From Gemmatimonadaceae bacterium (GTDB taxonomy: Bacteria; Gemmatimonadota; Gemmatimonadetes; Gemmatimonadales; Gemmatimonadaceae), in contig JAICNG010000011.1 in assembly GCA_025931335.1 (NCBI GenBank), positions 1 through 57,443 of the forward strand: DNA of 57,443 nucleotides, read 5' to 3'. Of this stretch, positions 57,393 to 57,443 are shown piece by piece; position 1 is the first letter of the stretch, and every line of letters begins with the position of its first letter. The translations under genes and the position numbers were made by a program. The notes beneath the pieces are model-generated. The model did not search any database, was not told the DNA's origin, and was given only the letters and a program-made list of their open reading frames with translations.

Positions 57393-57443
57393 GTGGAAAG
57401 GCGCGGCGGCTGCTTCGCAGCCAGCCGCGCTCATCAGATGAGC

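Noticed and set aside
1-57443. tRNA, rRNA or known riboswitch genes
   Set aside because: Scanning intergenic stretches on both strands by eye gave no cloverleaf or conserved rRNA/riboswitch core; a dedicated search tool could still find a divergent one.

Overview
The window is a high-GC (about two thirds G+C), gene-dense bacterial chromosome segment with no plasmid, phage or IS hallmark genes. Several traits together suggest a soil-type Gemmatimonadota or a close relative: many secreted metallo- and serine peptidases, BIG2-repeat lipoproteins, a long-form IspH, and operons separated by elaborate intergenic inverted repeats. No marker gene fixes the taxonomy, so this is a moderate-confidence inference.

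Region 1 (about 1-16.5 kb) is a stress or dormancy island: a CtpF-like P-type ATPase, three universal-stress proteins (four domains), dodecin, a Ca2+/cation exchanger, DUF302, a triple-BON protein, a two-cysteine membrane protein, a serine hydrolase, an erythromycin-esterase-type enzyme, a short eRF1-like protein, a ceruloplasmin-like multicopper oxidase, Hsp20, a phosphoribosyltransferase, an L,D-transpeptidase and an Acg-type nitroreductase. This gene set closely parallels the mycobacterial DosR (hypoxia/NO dormancy) regulon. Several promoters share a CCCGACAG-type palindrome that may be its operator.

Region 2 (16.5-33.6 kb) is mostly housekeeping and envelope genes: a BIG2 lipoprotein, a glycoside-hydrolase-like protein, a ferritin-like protein, a LysE exporter, an alpha/beta hydrolase, an aconitase-type hydratase with an N-terminal swivel domain, a DEAD-box helicase, a pseudopilin and a large M1 peptidase with HEAT-like repeats. 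Region 3 (33.6-43 kb) holds a SelW/Rdx-type selenoprotein gene read through an in-frame TGA, phosphofructokinase, a GAF-GGDEF protein with a degenerate active site but intact I-site, a DExH helicase, a TetR regulator with a visible operator/promoter, an ECF sigma factor and a CGNR regulator. Region 4 (43-57.4 kb) has nucleotide sanitation, a thioesterase, another M1 peptidase, a D-aminoacylase/LD-carboxypeptidase pair, IspH, a mutarotase-like protein, an active/inactive M16 pair and an S9 peptidase.

Two window-wide features stand out. First, at least six families of modular intergenic inverted repeats are built from 7-9 bp units. Many sit exactly between convergent stop codons; others lie in divergent promoter regions, and copies or half-copies contribute a stop codon, a start codon and an in-frame coding segment. 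Second, the octamer CGTTAGGC/GCCTAACG occurs 17 times, in every reading frame and between genes, and nearly all the TTA leucine codons I noticed lie in it. The selenoprotein, the DosR-like island and these dispersed DNA signals are the items most worth following up.
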